Shown here one piece after another: positions 24,301 through 39,300 of a stretch of DNA of 64,000 nucleotides. Source of the stretch: Membranipora membranacea (taxonomy: Eukaryota; Bryozoa; Gymnolaemata; Cheilostomatida; Membraniporidae); contig OU612074.1 in assembly GCA_914767715.1 (NCBI GenBank), forward strand, positions 12,822,062 through 12,886,061, in the 5' to 3' direction. The notes beneath the pieces are model-generated. The model did not search any database, was not told the origin of the DNA, and saw nothing but the letters and a program-made list of their open reading frames with translations. Every line of letters starts with the position of its first letter. Positions within the stretch are counted from its first letter, which is position 1. The position numbers and the translations under genes are program-made.

Positions 24301-27300
24301 TGGAGTCAGAAGAAAACGTTAAACTTATTAAGCATAGGGCGCAGTGTGTTTCCATAAATGATGCAAAGCTGATTCGCTGCAAATGTCATATTCTCATCCC
24401 AACCTAACTTCATACCTACTTGGATTGATTTAGGAACTTTCCAGAATACATTCCTCACTGGATTTCAATATGTCACTCAACCTTAATACCAAAGTTTCTC
24501 TCCCATCAGCTGTATTCCAAACCATTTCTTCTCCCAAATAGCCTCTTATGCCATCACTTCACTCTTACAACTCAAACCAGACTATCTCATATCCATCCTA
24601 CTAGGCTCTAACTGCATGTGATTGCTCTCTGCTGCTCAGTTCTGTGGTGTCGGGTTATTTACGCTCATTTTGTGTTACATCGATCAATAACCGCTGAAGT
24701 CTCAGATTTTTGTTGATTAGCTGATTTGTGTGTTTTCTTTGTGCCCCTTGGTTTTACCTGTTATCATTGTTTCTTTCTGACCGCATATTTTATTCAGCTC
24801 CTGGTCCAGTTGAGAACCCACAGGTTGAAAAGATATCAGCAACTGGAATCAAAGTTTCATGGACGCCGCCTGCTGCTTTTGACCATGTGAAGATTGAATG
24901 TTTTACAACTAATGGTGGCAATTGCCCATCAGACGTGACTGCAGCTGACACTATGCACAGCTTCACAACACTGACACCAGGAGCTACATACACTTTCAGA
25001 TTGACTGTGTCTGTCGCTGAACAGAGTTCTAGCAGTGTTAATTCAACTTCACTGACACTAGGTACAAATAATATACTTTTATATTCCTAGTTTACCGTTA
25101 ACATTAGCTATGTCAGCAGACATTGATGTATATTGCATTTGTGATTAATGTCCATGAGTTACTCCAAAGTCAGTATGACGCTTATCTGTACATGTGCTCA
25201 AATGATTTCTTGCTTAGACCCTTCCCCAACTGGGAACATCAAAGCTGAAAGAATTCAAGGTGATAACAAGGCAGCTAAATTGACATGGGTAAACCCAGAA
25301 GGTCAATTTGATAAGGTGACCATTGTATGGAGTGAGTCCCCTGGCATCGATTTCACTTCACAAGAAATCACCACTGTCATTCGTGAGCTTACCCCTGGAG
25401 AAAGATATACATTCACTGCTCATGTATATAGTGGGAACAAAGTGTCTCACACAAACACCACTTCTAATAGACTCACTTTAGGTAATATTATAATAACAAT
25501 GCATCATGAGTCTCAAAATATGCCTTATAGTGTTATCTATTATTGGAACTGTAGCAATTAGATGTAGCGTAGCTTTCTTATAGTTAGTTTGGTTGAGTAC
25601 ATAGTATGCTTGCTTTCTGTGTTTTCCCTATTTTCCTTTTCAATGTGTGATTGATTCCAAACTTTCATTCATGATCTAATATTAGAACCAAATGGAGTGT
25701 CTAGCCTTGTTGCCAAACGAACTGCAACCAACACTGAGGCAGCCCTGGAATGGACCAAACCTTCTGATGTCTTTGACCAATTTACCATCAGATGCGATGG
25801 ATGTACTCCAACTGAAAAGAACATAACAAATAAGGCGACAAACACTACTACATTCACTGGCCTCACACCAGGGAAATCATACAATTTCACTGCGCATGTG
25901 TTTAGTAATAACATAGAGTCATCACAGATAGTCTACTCTAACAGTCTGACACTAGGTAGGAGTTTGCACAGTTTGATACCCCTTGAGTTCTTAGGCCAAT
26001 TTGATTTCTTTACATAAATGCTTTCCTGAAATCATTACATATTCCTTTAGTTACTTAGTTGCTTTACACTTTAAGGGGTCCCCACTGACTTGACGACATT
26101 TCTAGTAGATATGACTACTTTGTCCCAACAGGGCTTCTGATGGGACTACTTTATGCCATGCATGTGTGTTTTATGTTGTTGATTGTGTTCCCATTTTCTT
26201 TTCCTAAATCTGATTTGTTATGTACTATCAGAACCGAATGCAGTGTCTAACCTTGTTGCCAAGCGAACTGCAGCCAACACTGAGGCAGCCCTGGAATGGA
26301 CCAACCCTTCTGATGTCTTTGACCAAGTTACCATCAGATGCGATGGATGTACTCCAACTGAAAAGAACATAACAAATAAGGCGACAAACACTACTACATT
26401 CACTGGCCTCACACCAGGGAAATCATACAATTTCACTGCTCATGTGTTTAGTAATAACATAGAGTCATCACAGATAGTCTACTCTAACAGTCTGACACTA
26501 GGTAGGAGTTTGCACAGTTTGATACCCCTTGAGTTCTTAGGCCAATTTGATTTCTTTACACAAATGCTTTCCTGAAATCATTACATATTCCTTTAGTTAC
26601 TTAGTTGCTTTACACTTTAAGGGGTCCCCACTGACTTGACAACATTTCTAGTAGATATGACTACTTTGTCCCAACAGGGCTTCTGATGGGACTACTTTAT
26701 GCCATGCATGTGTGTTTTATGTTGTTGATTGTGTTCCCATTTTCTTTTCCTAAATTTGATTTGTTATGTACTACCAGAACCGAATGCAGTGTCTAACCTT
26801 GTTGCCAAGCGAACTGCAGCCAACACTGAGGCAGCCCTGGAATGGACCAATCCTTCTAATGTCTTTGACCGAGTTACCATCAGATGCGATGGATGCACTT
26901 CGAATGAACTGAACTTCACACAAAGAGAAAATTCTGCTACATTCACTGGCCTTACACCAGGACAATCATACAATTTCACTGCTCATGTGTTTAGTAATAA
27001 CATAGAGTCGTCACAGATATACTACTCTAACAGTCTGACACTAGGTAGGAGTTTTCACAGATCGAGACTCCTTGCTGAGTTATTATGCTAGTTTTATTTC
27101 TTAACATAAGTTCTTTCCGGACAAAATTATATCCTTTAAATTATTTTAAGTGGTCTTCACTGACTTGACAACATTTTTAGTAGATATTCCTACCTTGTGC
27201 TAAAAGGGCTTCTGATGGGACTACTTTATGCCATGCATGTGTGTTTTATGTTGTTGATTGTGTTCCCATTTTCTTTACCTAAATTTGATTTGTTATGTAC

Positions 27301-30300
27301 TATCAGAACCGAATGCAGTGTCTAACCTTGTTGCCAAGCGAACTGCAGCCAACACTGAGGCAGCCCTGGAATGGACCAACCCTTCTGATGGCTTTGACCT
27401 AGTAACCATCAGATGCAGCGATGGATGTACTCCGACTGAAAAGAACGTAACAAATAAGGCAACCACTACTACATTCACTGGCCTTACACCAGGCGAATCA
27501 TACGCTTTCACTGCTCATGTGTTTAGTAATATCATAGAGTCGTCACAGATAGTCAACTCTAACAGTCTGACACTAGGTAGGAGTTTGCACAGTTTGATAT
27601 CCCTGACACAATGATAAAACCTGTACTTGTATTTACTTTATTTAACTAATGTTTTACAGACTGTCACTATCATTTCTATGTGTTTCCCATAAATTTGTAA
27701 TATTTCCTTTCATCACTTAGTTGTTCTCACACCTTATATTTTCTGTTGACTTATAACAAACCTGGTAGTAGATGCGTGCTTTGCTTCTAACTTGGCTTCT
27801 CTCGGCATATTCACAACTGCTTCACCTCTGAAACAATGCCAGACAGTCATGTTATGTCTGTCAGTGGATCTTTTGGTAGCATATTCAACTTGAGGATGTG
27901 CCCTTTTTATCCTCGTTTTGTCAATATCTCTGCGCAAACAAAACACTTCCTTTATTCTAGCTGTGCTTCTTTTGTTGAATCTTTTAGGGTGATTTGTTGG
28001 AGAGTTAACATCTTATTCCTCCTTTCTGTCCGTCTGTCCGTCCAAGATTAACACCTTCACTGTCGTTTTCACAATTTCGAATTCATCGTTGCTTCTTATT
28101 TCATATCTCAATGTACATTCTAGATGTGAATCGTCAATACTCAAACCTCACTATCTTATGCATTTATATCATAAAATAACTGGTTATACATATTCTATCA
28201 CTCAACGACACCGGTATAACCTGGTAATCACATAACGCAAAATGAAAATATAGGCAACAAGTCGTTATGCGTAGTATTGTTGTTATTGATCAAGGTGATG
28301 ATGTAGGTAATGATAATGATCATCATTTTGTAGATCAAGCTTCCCAAGGTTTATCTTTCATATTACTGGTGGTTCATTTATCCAAAGACAAGTTAAGCTT
28401 TTTTATAGGGGTTCATTTATAGATATAGTTATATTATGTTATTATTGCATTATTTGCATTCTACTGTGATCACTAGTCAACTCTACTAATTTTCGAAACG
28501 TAAGCAAATATCCCTAATATTTTTCATTTTAGTACCATCTGCTCCCACTGGTGCTAATGCTACACAATCTGGTAGAGATATTACAGTGACGCTCAACTGG
28601 GATGCACCAGTTGACTCGACGTTGGCCAACTACAGAGTCAGCTATACCTCAACTATTGTAAGTGATGTCTCTATTGTGGTAAGAAATTAAAGTGTGGCAA
28701 AGCCTTCAGCTATACCTGCATGTTCTTACTTTAAACAATACAGGAAAGCTGGTAGCCTGTTTTGCCACAGAGATGATGTGTAAAACCTCATTATGAATAC
28801 GAGATACCTTAGGAGAGACATATTACTGTACACTGAGCAAATTGGTCTGGTGATAATCTCTGTCAGGTTCAACTTGCATGTTTTCTTGCTCTTTCATTCA
28901 CAGTGAAAATAACCTTGACCATTTCTGGAGGTATTTCCATCTCTTATTAGATCATTCAGTTAAAAATGCCTCCAAATAAAAAATGCATCACCAACCTCAT
29001 TTTATGAGTCATATTTGTTTTTGCAGGCTAACTGCAGTAATGGTTCCCAGTCTACTACTGACAACACCGTCACAACACTCAATATCACATCACTCGATGC
29101 TGGATGTAGTTACAGCTTCACTGTAGCCTCTATACTTGCTAATGGTGACAGCAGTCTTGAGAGTGACCCTGTAGACTACACAATAGGTTTGTTAAAATTG
29201 AGTACCTGAGTAACATGTACGTGATCCAAGGATTTCTACTTGTACATTGATTAGTGACATTTGTATAACAGTCAGAGTGAACTTAGAACGGCCGTCTATT
29301 GACTGTGATATTTATTGTATATCTCTGCTCTTGTTCAGCCCCACTAGCTGTCACAAACCTCACTGTGACCTCAAGTAGCTCATCAGCCATTACGGTTAGC
29401 TGGAACTACAGCAATGAATCTGTCTTTGACATATTCGTCATTGAGTGTTATGGGGACTGTCAGTCAGTCAATACAACTGATCTCTCGGTCCTGAGAGAGG
29501 ACCTCACACCAGGCCAGACATACTCAATTATAGTCTACACCATGAGCAATGGTGTGTCAAGTCTGCCTGAGAGTCAATATGTTCTATTGGGTAAGACTCG
29601 GGGAGTGGCTTAGACACTGAAGGAAGGATGGTAGCACAAACTCTCTAACTAGATAACTAATTTCACATTTACTTCAGCACCACATAATAAAAGCCACGGG
29701 AATAACCTTTTGTATACGGTTCAGGGATTACTAAGTGACTGGGACTATACTTTATCACGTCACCTTTTCATATATGAGGATCTGGTCCTTAACTATGTTC
29801 TGTATTGTGTTCTTGAAGCTCCTTCTTCAGTGGCAGACCTAAAGACCACAGATATTACAGAAAACAGTATAAATTATGAATGGTTTGCTGGAGCAGGAAG
29901 AGCAGATGGTTTTGACGTTGTATTCACAGGCTCTGAGGCAATTATATGTAAGTATTTACAGACACAAATTTATCTTTTTAGAGGTTTGCTATGCTCCTCA
30001 GCTATTATACTAATTTTAAATGTGTAATATTTGAAATCTACCAGTTTGTGACAATAAGGGAATATTGCATTTGGGCAACTTGTATGGCTATGGTAAGCAT
30101 TGGCCCTCATTCCCCTCCACCAGTATTTTCAATGGATCACATGTTACATTCAATATATCTTGCATTTCAGCTGAAGTGACTCCATCAGGAGTTACAGTAG
30201 GAGGTACAAAGCACTCAATCACAATCATTAGTCTTACCGCTGACACAGAATACACTGTCACTGTGAGAAGTAAAGCTATAGACTCTGCTGCTGGATCTGA

Positions 30301-33300
30301 TATCAAGTTTAGCTCTCCTATGAGTGATACATCTAGTACAATAGAAAGTGGTAAGTACATCTCAATTACTCTGATTTGCAAATAAGGTGTGGCTCACGAT
30401 AGCAAGAGTAGACAGTTGATAGCAGTTTATATCTTTGACACGTTTTACAATCGTTGGTTTGTTTCAATGTTCCCAATGGAAAGGTGAAATACACTATCCT
30501 TAATAGCTAGAACTGATACGATCAGGAAACTCATTGGAAAGACGCACGACAGTAGGGTTTCAGGTGGAGTTATGTCGGAAATGGTAATAGGAAAAATAAA
30601 ATACTAATAATATATAATGACAGTTTGAAATTTGTCCTAAATAATGAGTAGATTTAACAATTGAAAGCCTTATCTGTTAGTGCATTATTGGACCAATAAG
30701 TAGCTACATGAAAGAGATTATAATATGCTTTTTATCAATTTAGACAAATCACTCTGTACAGGCGACAGCTCCACAAATACTTTTTAGTCATGGTCCTCTC
30801 CCATGATCCTGACTTGCCTTAGTTAAAATTATAAATTTAGGTTATGTAAGCTTATCCATAATTTGAATATACAAATAGAGGTGAAATACCTTACTCTTCT
30901 TGACGCAGGTGAACTGGGTGACATATTACACTTATTTAATTTTGCTTTACTCTTGCTGAAAATTGCTATCTTTACATGGTATTGGTTGGTGTTAAATGCT
31001 TCAAGTATTGAATAACAATTCTTCATTTATGTATGAAATCAAAGTTTAGATAAGTTTAATCGATTTTTCATCGCTAAGCCAAATTTCGACAAAATTTTAA
31101 ACAAGTTTGTATTGATAAATAAACATTACAACCTTCTATTTCACATTTAAATATGTTTTCAGTTGTAATTGTTTGGAATCTTATAAACAAACACAACAGG
31201 TTGTAAAATTGTGTTTTCTATGTTGCAGTACCAGGAATGGTTCAAAATCTCATAGAGAAGGACAAGGGTACTAACACAATCATGATCCAGTGGGATCCTC
31301 CATCACCCCTGAACTCAGTTGTCGGGTATGCTGTCACAGTATACGAGAGTGATGGTAACGGTCCCATCGGTAGCTGTAAGCAAGCGTCTATTCTAGACTG
31401 TGAAGCCTGCGAGGTATGTCTATAATAACAAAGAGGAACATGTGGCTCCCAACATTAAACATTATAAATTACCTCTAACCATAGGCCTATACATGTATAT
31501 GTAGTTTTGCTGCATCTATATCTATAATACCAGATATGTAATGTAAGCCTACACTGCGAACGATACCTTTGTTATCAAGATATGCTTTATACACTCTACA
31601 GTGTTTACTAAACACCACCATCACATTGATCAGTGTTTACTTGTTTGTTTTGTTTTGTTGTTAAATTAGCTTTCTGTCAGTTGTTTTTGTTTTTCTTTAT
31701 CTAGTCCCGGAAAAATGATTCTTCTTACGACCATTGGAGAACACAGCTATCCTGGGGTGACCAAACCAACCAGATTATAACCAATGTGAACATGACCCAA
31801 GAATTCACTGTGAATAACTTGGAGCCTGTAACTACCTATGCTGTTAAAGTGTTTGCGCTCAACACAAGAAATCTGACCAATGAGAGGCCTCTTGAGATAA
31901 AGACAGCCGTAGCATGTAAGTATTACATGCACAATTAATTTATAGTAGTGTGGTTTGAGTTGAGGGAGTGGGAAGGGAGGCCGCCATTGTCCATATATTT
32001 TGATAATAAACTTTTGAATACTGTAAACTAAATATGTATGTAAGTAAACAACAGTCACTCACTCTTGAAATGTAGGCCTGGTGACAGTTATACTTCAATC
32101 TATTGAATACTATGTTATAAGATGTAAATCTGGTTTGGAAATTGGTCTGTACCGAGTTTCTCCTTACTATGCACATACTTTAAGCCCCCCCCCCCACCAA
32201 TATCGTTGGAAATAATTACTGTGTTTGTGGTTCTAGGCAAGGGTAATGCACTCAAATCTTCATATCATTCAGCTAGGTTAGAGTACCCATAAAAGTATAA
32301 GTTTAAGTTTCTCAACTTAGATCTGTGTTTGTTATTTCAATTGTTTCTGAATTTTTTAACCAAAATTTTATTGCAAACATATTATTGCACACATATTTTC
32401 CTTCATTGATCAAAAAATTCTTGTGCATAATCTTCGATAAGGAAGTTATTATTGTACTTCTTTTGTTGAGTAAGATCCAGCTGGCTGTCATTGGCCCACA
32501 TTCTGGTCTCGTACCATAGCATCATAGCTCATTGTAGACTAGTTTCTCTCATTTTTTGTAAATTCATGAAGAGGACAACTGAAACAACTGTTACACAATC
32601 CCTCATTCCTGACTCCCATTCAGGACCCAGGTAATGACTTGCCTGAAATCCAGTGTTCAAACAATGCCGAACATGAAACATGCTAAAAATTGATCGATAT
32701 CATTAACTCATTCAACAATGAAACATAACATAATAAAAAACTTGCATCTTGTGACTTTGCAGTGCCTAATGGGCAGCCAACCGTCAATGTAACTGGATTC
32801 ACACATAACACTATCGGTATAAGCTGGAGTGCTATCAATGACAGTGTTGGGAATATAACTCACTATACAATTATTGTGGAGAGTGCTGTGGAAGCTGGTC
32901 AAACAGCAGAGGTAATCGCTCCTATCAGAGTGAACCGAACAGGAGAGGTGAGATCTAATATCATATGAATATCATTGTTTTGTTTGTGATCTTCAAAGTC
33001 ATACACATGTGATCATCTGCTCCCCTAAAGGACTGCTATTGCTTTCAGCACAAAGAAAATCCTTTTTAGTATTCGAGCTCATTTACATATAGGCTGTCTT
33101 ATTCAATAGATAAATAAATGAAAGGCATCTCTTTGTAGGTAAAAACTTACACTTATTTACTGCAAGATCTAGTTCCATATACTGTATATAACGTAAGTGT
33201 GACAGCATCGACATCAGCTGGTATTGGACTACCCGGATTTGTGCAACAACGCACAGCTGAGTTCAGTAAGTACAGTGATCAATTTTGTGGCAGGCCACTT

Positions 33301-36300
33301 ACTCCTATATTCAGCTAAAAATGATGCCTTTCCCAAATTCTTCAAAAGACTATTATGTGATGCAGAAGCTAATCGTGTCAGGCGACATGTCATGGAAGTA
33401 AAGGTGAAAAGCTCATAATATTAGTTTATTAAGAAACTCTTTGTTACCACAATGTTGGACCCAATATTTTTTGGATCCGAATTGCCATAGAAGGTAGAAA
33501 ACTCAGCTAAAGACTTAGTTGTGAGTTTCTTTGTTACACCAAATTGTTAGAGTCAATTTTTATGGATGCGTTATTATTTTCTCACAGTACCTGATAAACC
33601 AGCTTCTTTGAGTCTCACGCCAAGGACTTATAACATATCTGCTGTGTGGGAAGAACCTGATATGTCAAATGGAATCATAGTGATGTACAATCTCACTTTG
33701 TACAAAGTAGATAAAGACAACAACACAGTGGGAGTTGCTGAGACAACAGAGGTAAGTCCATGCTATATTTTGGATAGTATTGGACGAAATACAAGTTCAT
33801 CCGCATCTTATTGTTTTGATAAGATAAGATTTATTGGTTACACAACATCAATGATGAGGTAAAACTAGTGTGGCATGAAGGCTGCATCATTTAAAATGCG
33901 AATACTGTTTGGCACAAAGCTGTTAAAAAAGCGCACAGTTCGCGATTTGCTACAAATAAAATAGTTCCTATGGCTCACATAACAGTGGTTTAAAATATGA
34001 TCTGGGTCTCTATAAAAATCTGCTGCAGTTCTAAAAATGTGTTGAGTGACTAGTTCCTTAATATCACAGTTGAATTTAGCACGGGTAAAAGGTTTGAGCT
34101 GCATGTTACGTTCACCTTCGGTACATGAATAAAAGTGAGTTTTACATAATGTATGAGTTTTACATTGTAATTTATTCCGGGCTTTAGTTATTACTTTTTA
34201 TCAGGATTAGTGTTGGTTACATGAGATTAAAGTATAAAAAAATACGGTTGGTCCAACAAACAATAGACCCATGAAGACTCTGATTGGCAAAATATTAGTT
34301 TGTGATGCAGCCGAAATATAGATGTCCTAACATTATGATGTAAAGCCAATTACTTGAATTTAGATAACATATAACAAACTGCTCTTGTTATAAATAATAA
34401 TGGTGTTTCAAGTAATGTAATGTAATGTGTGATATGCTGACAAGTGTGATAAGTCATTGTTAAACATTGTTATTTGTGATCAAAGTATTTAATATGCGAT
34501 TATCATCTTTGTTGTTTCTAGTATCCGGCCAATGTTACTACTGCTATGCTTACCAGCGAGATCATCAAACCCTACAGAAGTTACAGGGTTGAGGTAGCAG
34601 CTAAAACCAGTCATGATGTGTATGGAGAAGCTATAATACAACACACAATGACCCTCCCTACAGGTTAGGGGATTACTGTGTGACTGATTGCTGTTCATTT
34701 TTACCGTAATTCCCACAAATATCTTTATTAATAAGAATTACTCTTAATGTCTCAACTCTCAATCTCAAGATTTTGAACAATTAGACCTGTTTTCACATCC
34801 TTAAGTTCACATAATACATCTTAACTGTTACTTATGTGGCTGTTTTCTATCGGTTAGCAGAAAGTCACACAAGATTTGTGTGATTCAATTATATGTATGC
34901 TATTTCAGCACCTACTGGTAAACCTGAAGAGATCAAAGTTTAGATCCGTTTATTCGATTTTTCATCGCTTAGCCAAATTTCGACAATATTTTAAAGAAGT
35001 TTGTATTGATAAATAAACATTACAACCTTCAATTTCATGTTTAAATATGTGTTCAGTTATAATTGTTTGGAATCTTATAAACAAACACGACAGGTTGTAA
35101 AAATGTGTTTTCTATGTTGCAGTACCAGGAATGGTAAAACATCTCATAGAGAAGGACAAGGGTACTCACACAATCATGATCCAGTGGGATCCTCCGTCAC
35201 CCCTGAACACAGTTGTCGGGTATGCTGTCACAGTATACGAGAGTGATGGTAACGGTCCCATCGGTAGCTGTAAGCAAGCTTCTATTCTCGACTGTGAAGC
35301 CTGCGAGGTATGTCTATAATAACAAAGAGGAACATGTGGCTCCCAACATTAAACAGTATAAATTACCTCTAACCATAGGCCTATACATGTATATGTAGTT
35401 TTGCTGCATCTATATCTTTAATACCAGGTATGTAATGTAAGCCTATACTGCGAACGATACCTTGGCTATCAAGATATGCTTTATACACTCTACAGTGTTT
35501 ACTAAACACCACCATCACATTGATCAGTGTTTACTTGTTTGTTTTGTTGTTAAATTAGCTTTCTGTCAGTTGTTTTTGTTTTTCTTTATCTAGTCCCGGA
35601 AAAATGATTCTGCTTACACCCATTGGAGAACACAGCTATCCTGTGGTGACGCAACCAACCAGATTATTACCAATGTGAACCAGACCCAAGAATTCACTGT
35701 GAATAACTTGGAGCCTGTAACTAACTATGCCGTTAAAGTGTTTGCTCTCAACACAAGAAATCTGACCAATGAGAGGCGTCTTGAGATAAAGACAGCCGTA
35801 GCATGTAAGTAGTACATGCACAATTAATTTGTAGTGGTTTGAGTTGAGGGAGTGGGAAGGGAGGCCGCCATTGTCCAAATATTTTGATAATAAACTTTTG
35901 AATACTGTAAACTAAATATGTATGTAAGTAAACAACAGTCGCCAACTCTTGAAATGTAGGCCTAGTGACAGTCGTACTTCAATCTATCGAATACTATGTT
36001 ATAAGATGTAAATATGGTTTGGAAAATGGTCTGTACCGAGTTTCTCCTCACTATGCACATACTTTAAGCCCCCCCCCCCTCTTCAAACCATTCAGCTAGG
36101 TTAGAGTACCCATAAAAGTATAAGTTTAAGTTTCTCAACTTAGATCTGTGTTTGTTATTACAATTGTTTCTTAATTTTTTAACCAAAAATTTATTGCAAA
36201 TTGAATTCACTCTAATACACACACATATTTTCCTTCATTGACCACAACATTCTTGTGCATAATCTTGGATAAAGAAGTTATTATTGTACTTTTTTTGTTG

Positions 36301-39300
36301 AGTAACATCTCAGCTGGCTTTCATTGGCCCAAATTCTGGTCTCTTGACATAGCGTCAAAGCATCGTAGTTGATTTTCTCTAATTTTTTGTAAATACATGA
36401 AGAGGAGAACTGCAACAACTGTTGCAAAATCGCTCATTCCCAAATCCCATTCATGACCCAGGTAATGACTTTGCCTGAAATTCAGTCTTCAAACAATGCA
36501 AAACATGAAACATGCTAACAAATTGATATCATAAGCTCAGTCAACAATGAAACATAACTTGCAAAAAACTTGCCTCTTGTGACTTGCAGTGCCTAATGGA
36601 CAGCCAACTGTCAATGTAACTGGATTTACACATAACACTATCGAAATAAGCTGGAGCGCCATCAATGACAGTGATGGGAATATAACTCACTATACAATTA
36701 CTGTGGAGAATGCTGTGGAAGCTGGTCAAACAGCAGAGGTGATCGCTCCTATCAGAGTGAACCGAACAGGAGTGGTGAGATCTAATATCATATGAATATC
36801 ATTGTTTTGTATGTGACCTTCAAAGTCATACACATTCATTCACGTAAGTGATCCTCTGTTACCTAAAGTACCGTTGTTGCTTTTAGCGCAAAAGCTTTTT
36901 TGACATTCGGGATTATATACATATAAGCTCACCTCTCCAATAGATAAATAAATTAAAGTCATCTATTTTTAGTTACAAAATTACGCTTATTCACTACAAG
37001 ATCTCGTCCCAGATACTGTGTATAACATCAGTGTGACAGCATTGACATCAGCTGGTATTGGAAAACCTGGAATTGTGCAACAACGCACAGCTGAGTATAG
37101 TAAGTATTGTTTTATTCATTTTGTGGCAGGCCACATACCTCATATTCAATTGAAAATGATGCCTTTCCTAAATTCATCAATAAACAATTACGAGATGCAG
37201 AAGCTAATCATGTCAGGAGACATGTCGTGGAAGTAAAGGTGGAAAACCATTGAATTCCATATCTGGAATAGCATCTTAAGCTTTCTTTTGCCAAACAAAG
37301 GGCTCAAAAAACCAGTCCCTAGTAGCATGCTCGGAAAACCCAAATCATTGGCATGGAAGGCATTTTATTACTGCTTTCAGTTTTGTACACAAGATAACTT
37401 CTTAGGCTTTATTATATGTGCTAGTAGGGACAGCCAATCAGATCAATGTCAGATAAGTCCCTGTGTTGAGTGTTCTAACTGTATAAGGCTATCCTGATAT
37501 TTCGGTTCAATGAGAAGAATTTAATTCAATGTGGAAAACCCATACAAATAGTTTATAATGAAATTGTTACCACAATATTTTTTGACTTGCCATAGAAGGT
37601 GGAAAACTCAGCCATATAATTAATTGCGATATTCTTTGTTAAATTAATGCTGGAGTCAATTCTTAATGGAGTGTTATCATTTTTCTTACAGTACCTGATG
37701 CACCAGCTTCTTTGAGTCTCACACCAGTCACTGGTCACATAGTTGCTGAGTGGGAAGAACCTGATATGTCAAATGGAATCATTGTGATGTACAAACTCAC
37801 TTTCTACAAAGTAGATAAAGACAACATCAAAGTGGGAGATAATGAGACAACAGAGGTCAGTTCCTGCTATATTTTGGATAATAGTGGACAAAATACAAGT
37901 ACATGCACATCATGTTGTTTGGTATGTGTGGTCCGAACTAATATTTTGGGTTTGCTTTTTTGACTTAACATCAGTATTAATGTTGGTTACCTGAGATTAA
38001 CGTATAACATAATATGGTTGACCCAACAAATGTTAGACCCATACATGAGGACTTTGATTGGCAAAAAGTTAGTTAGTCATTGGCTTAATGCCCTTTGATG
38101 CTAACATTATGATGAAGAGTCGACTACTTTTGTTAACATGAATCAAACCGCTCTTGTCAAATAATAACTTGAAAAATAAAGGTGTTTCAAGTAACTGTGG
38201 TAAGTATGGTAAAAGTGTAATAAGTCATTGTTAAACATTGTTATTGGTGATCAAAGTATTTAATATGCGATTATCATCTTTGTTGTTTCTAGTATCCGGC
38301 CAATGTTACTACTGCTATACTTACCAGCGAGATCATCAAACCCTACAGAAGTTACAGGGTTGAGGTAGCAGCTAAAACCAGTCACAATGTGTATGGAGAA
38401 GCTATAATACAACACACAATGACCCTCCCTACAGGTTAGGGGATTACTGTGTGACTGATTGCTGTTCCTTTTTATCATAATTCCCACAAACATCTTTATT
38501 AATAAGAATTACTCTTAATGTCTCAACTCTCAATCTCTAGATTTTGAACAATTAGACCTGTTTTCCCATCCATTAGTTCACATAATACATCTTAACTGTT
38601 ACTTATGTGGCTGATTAGCAGAAAGTCACACAAGATTTGTGTGATTCAATTATATGTATGCTATTTCAGCACCTACTGGTAAACCTGAAATGATCAAGGG
38701 AGACCCAATCACATCTAACTCAATCACTCTGAAGTGGGATGCCATCAATGCAGATTTAGTCAACGGGCAGCTAGAGTAAGTCTTACCCTTAATAGCTGTA
38801 GGGTTTAAATCCCATATTTCTTCATCATAAAAGATAGATACCAACTTTAACGAGGATTAAAAAGAACAAGACAAGCCGATCTAATCAACCAACGTGGTTG
38901 TCATATGAAGCTGGCAATTTTACCACATTACCAGATTACAATTTTGATTTTGGTTTCAGACACTATAAGATAACGAGCAATACCTCAACAAATTTGGTTA
39001 CAGTACCAGGTGACATGACAAAGAAGAAATTCATTAACCTGAATGCCAACACGTATTATGAATTTAAGATCAGCGGATGTACATTTATTGGCAAATGTGC
39101 GAACACAACTTTTACAGCTGAGAAAGTCATCAAAACCAAAGAAGCAGGTGAATTTTTACTTCCATTACTCAAGTTATTTTTTTGTGATTTTGTAACCACA
39201 AATTTGGTAGTTTACATATTGTCCTTTGGATAGGAGGTGAGAACTTCTTCAAATTAGTCAGGATCCATGGTGGTGATATTTGACCCGGCTCAGTGTTAAC

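Larger units (their letters stand above)
25686..27576 (+). repeat. Tandem array of four FN3 exons with their introns (~546-bp period)
   Basis: Exons start at 25686, 26232, 26778 and 27307 (steps of 546, 546 and 529 bp). The introns after units 1 and 2 (25956-26231 and 26502-26777) are nearly identical base for base, and the next one is somewhat more diverged. Similarity in introns as well as exons means recent duplication or gene conversion. Confidence 0.9.
31037..38690 (+). repeat. 3.9-kb tandem duplication of three FN3 domains with introns
   Basis: Unit 1 runs about 31037-34935 and unit 2 from 34936 to about 38690. Exon starts are offset by 3894 bp (31229 to 35123) shrinking to 3771 bp (34522 to 38293). 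The junction carries a shared ATCAAAGTTTAGAT, which may be the microhomology where the break rejoined. The length difference is partly due to a LINE fragment in unit 1 only. Confidence 0.88.
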
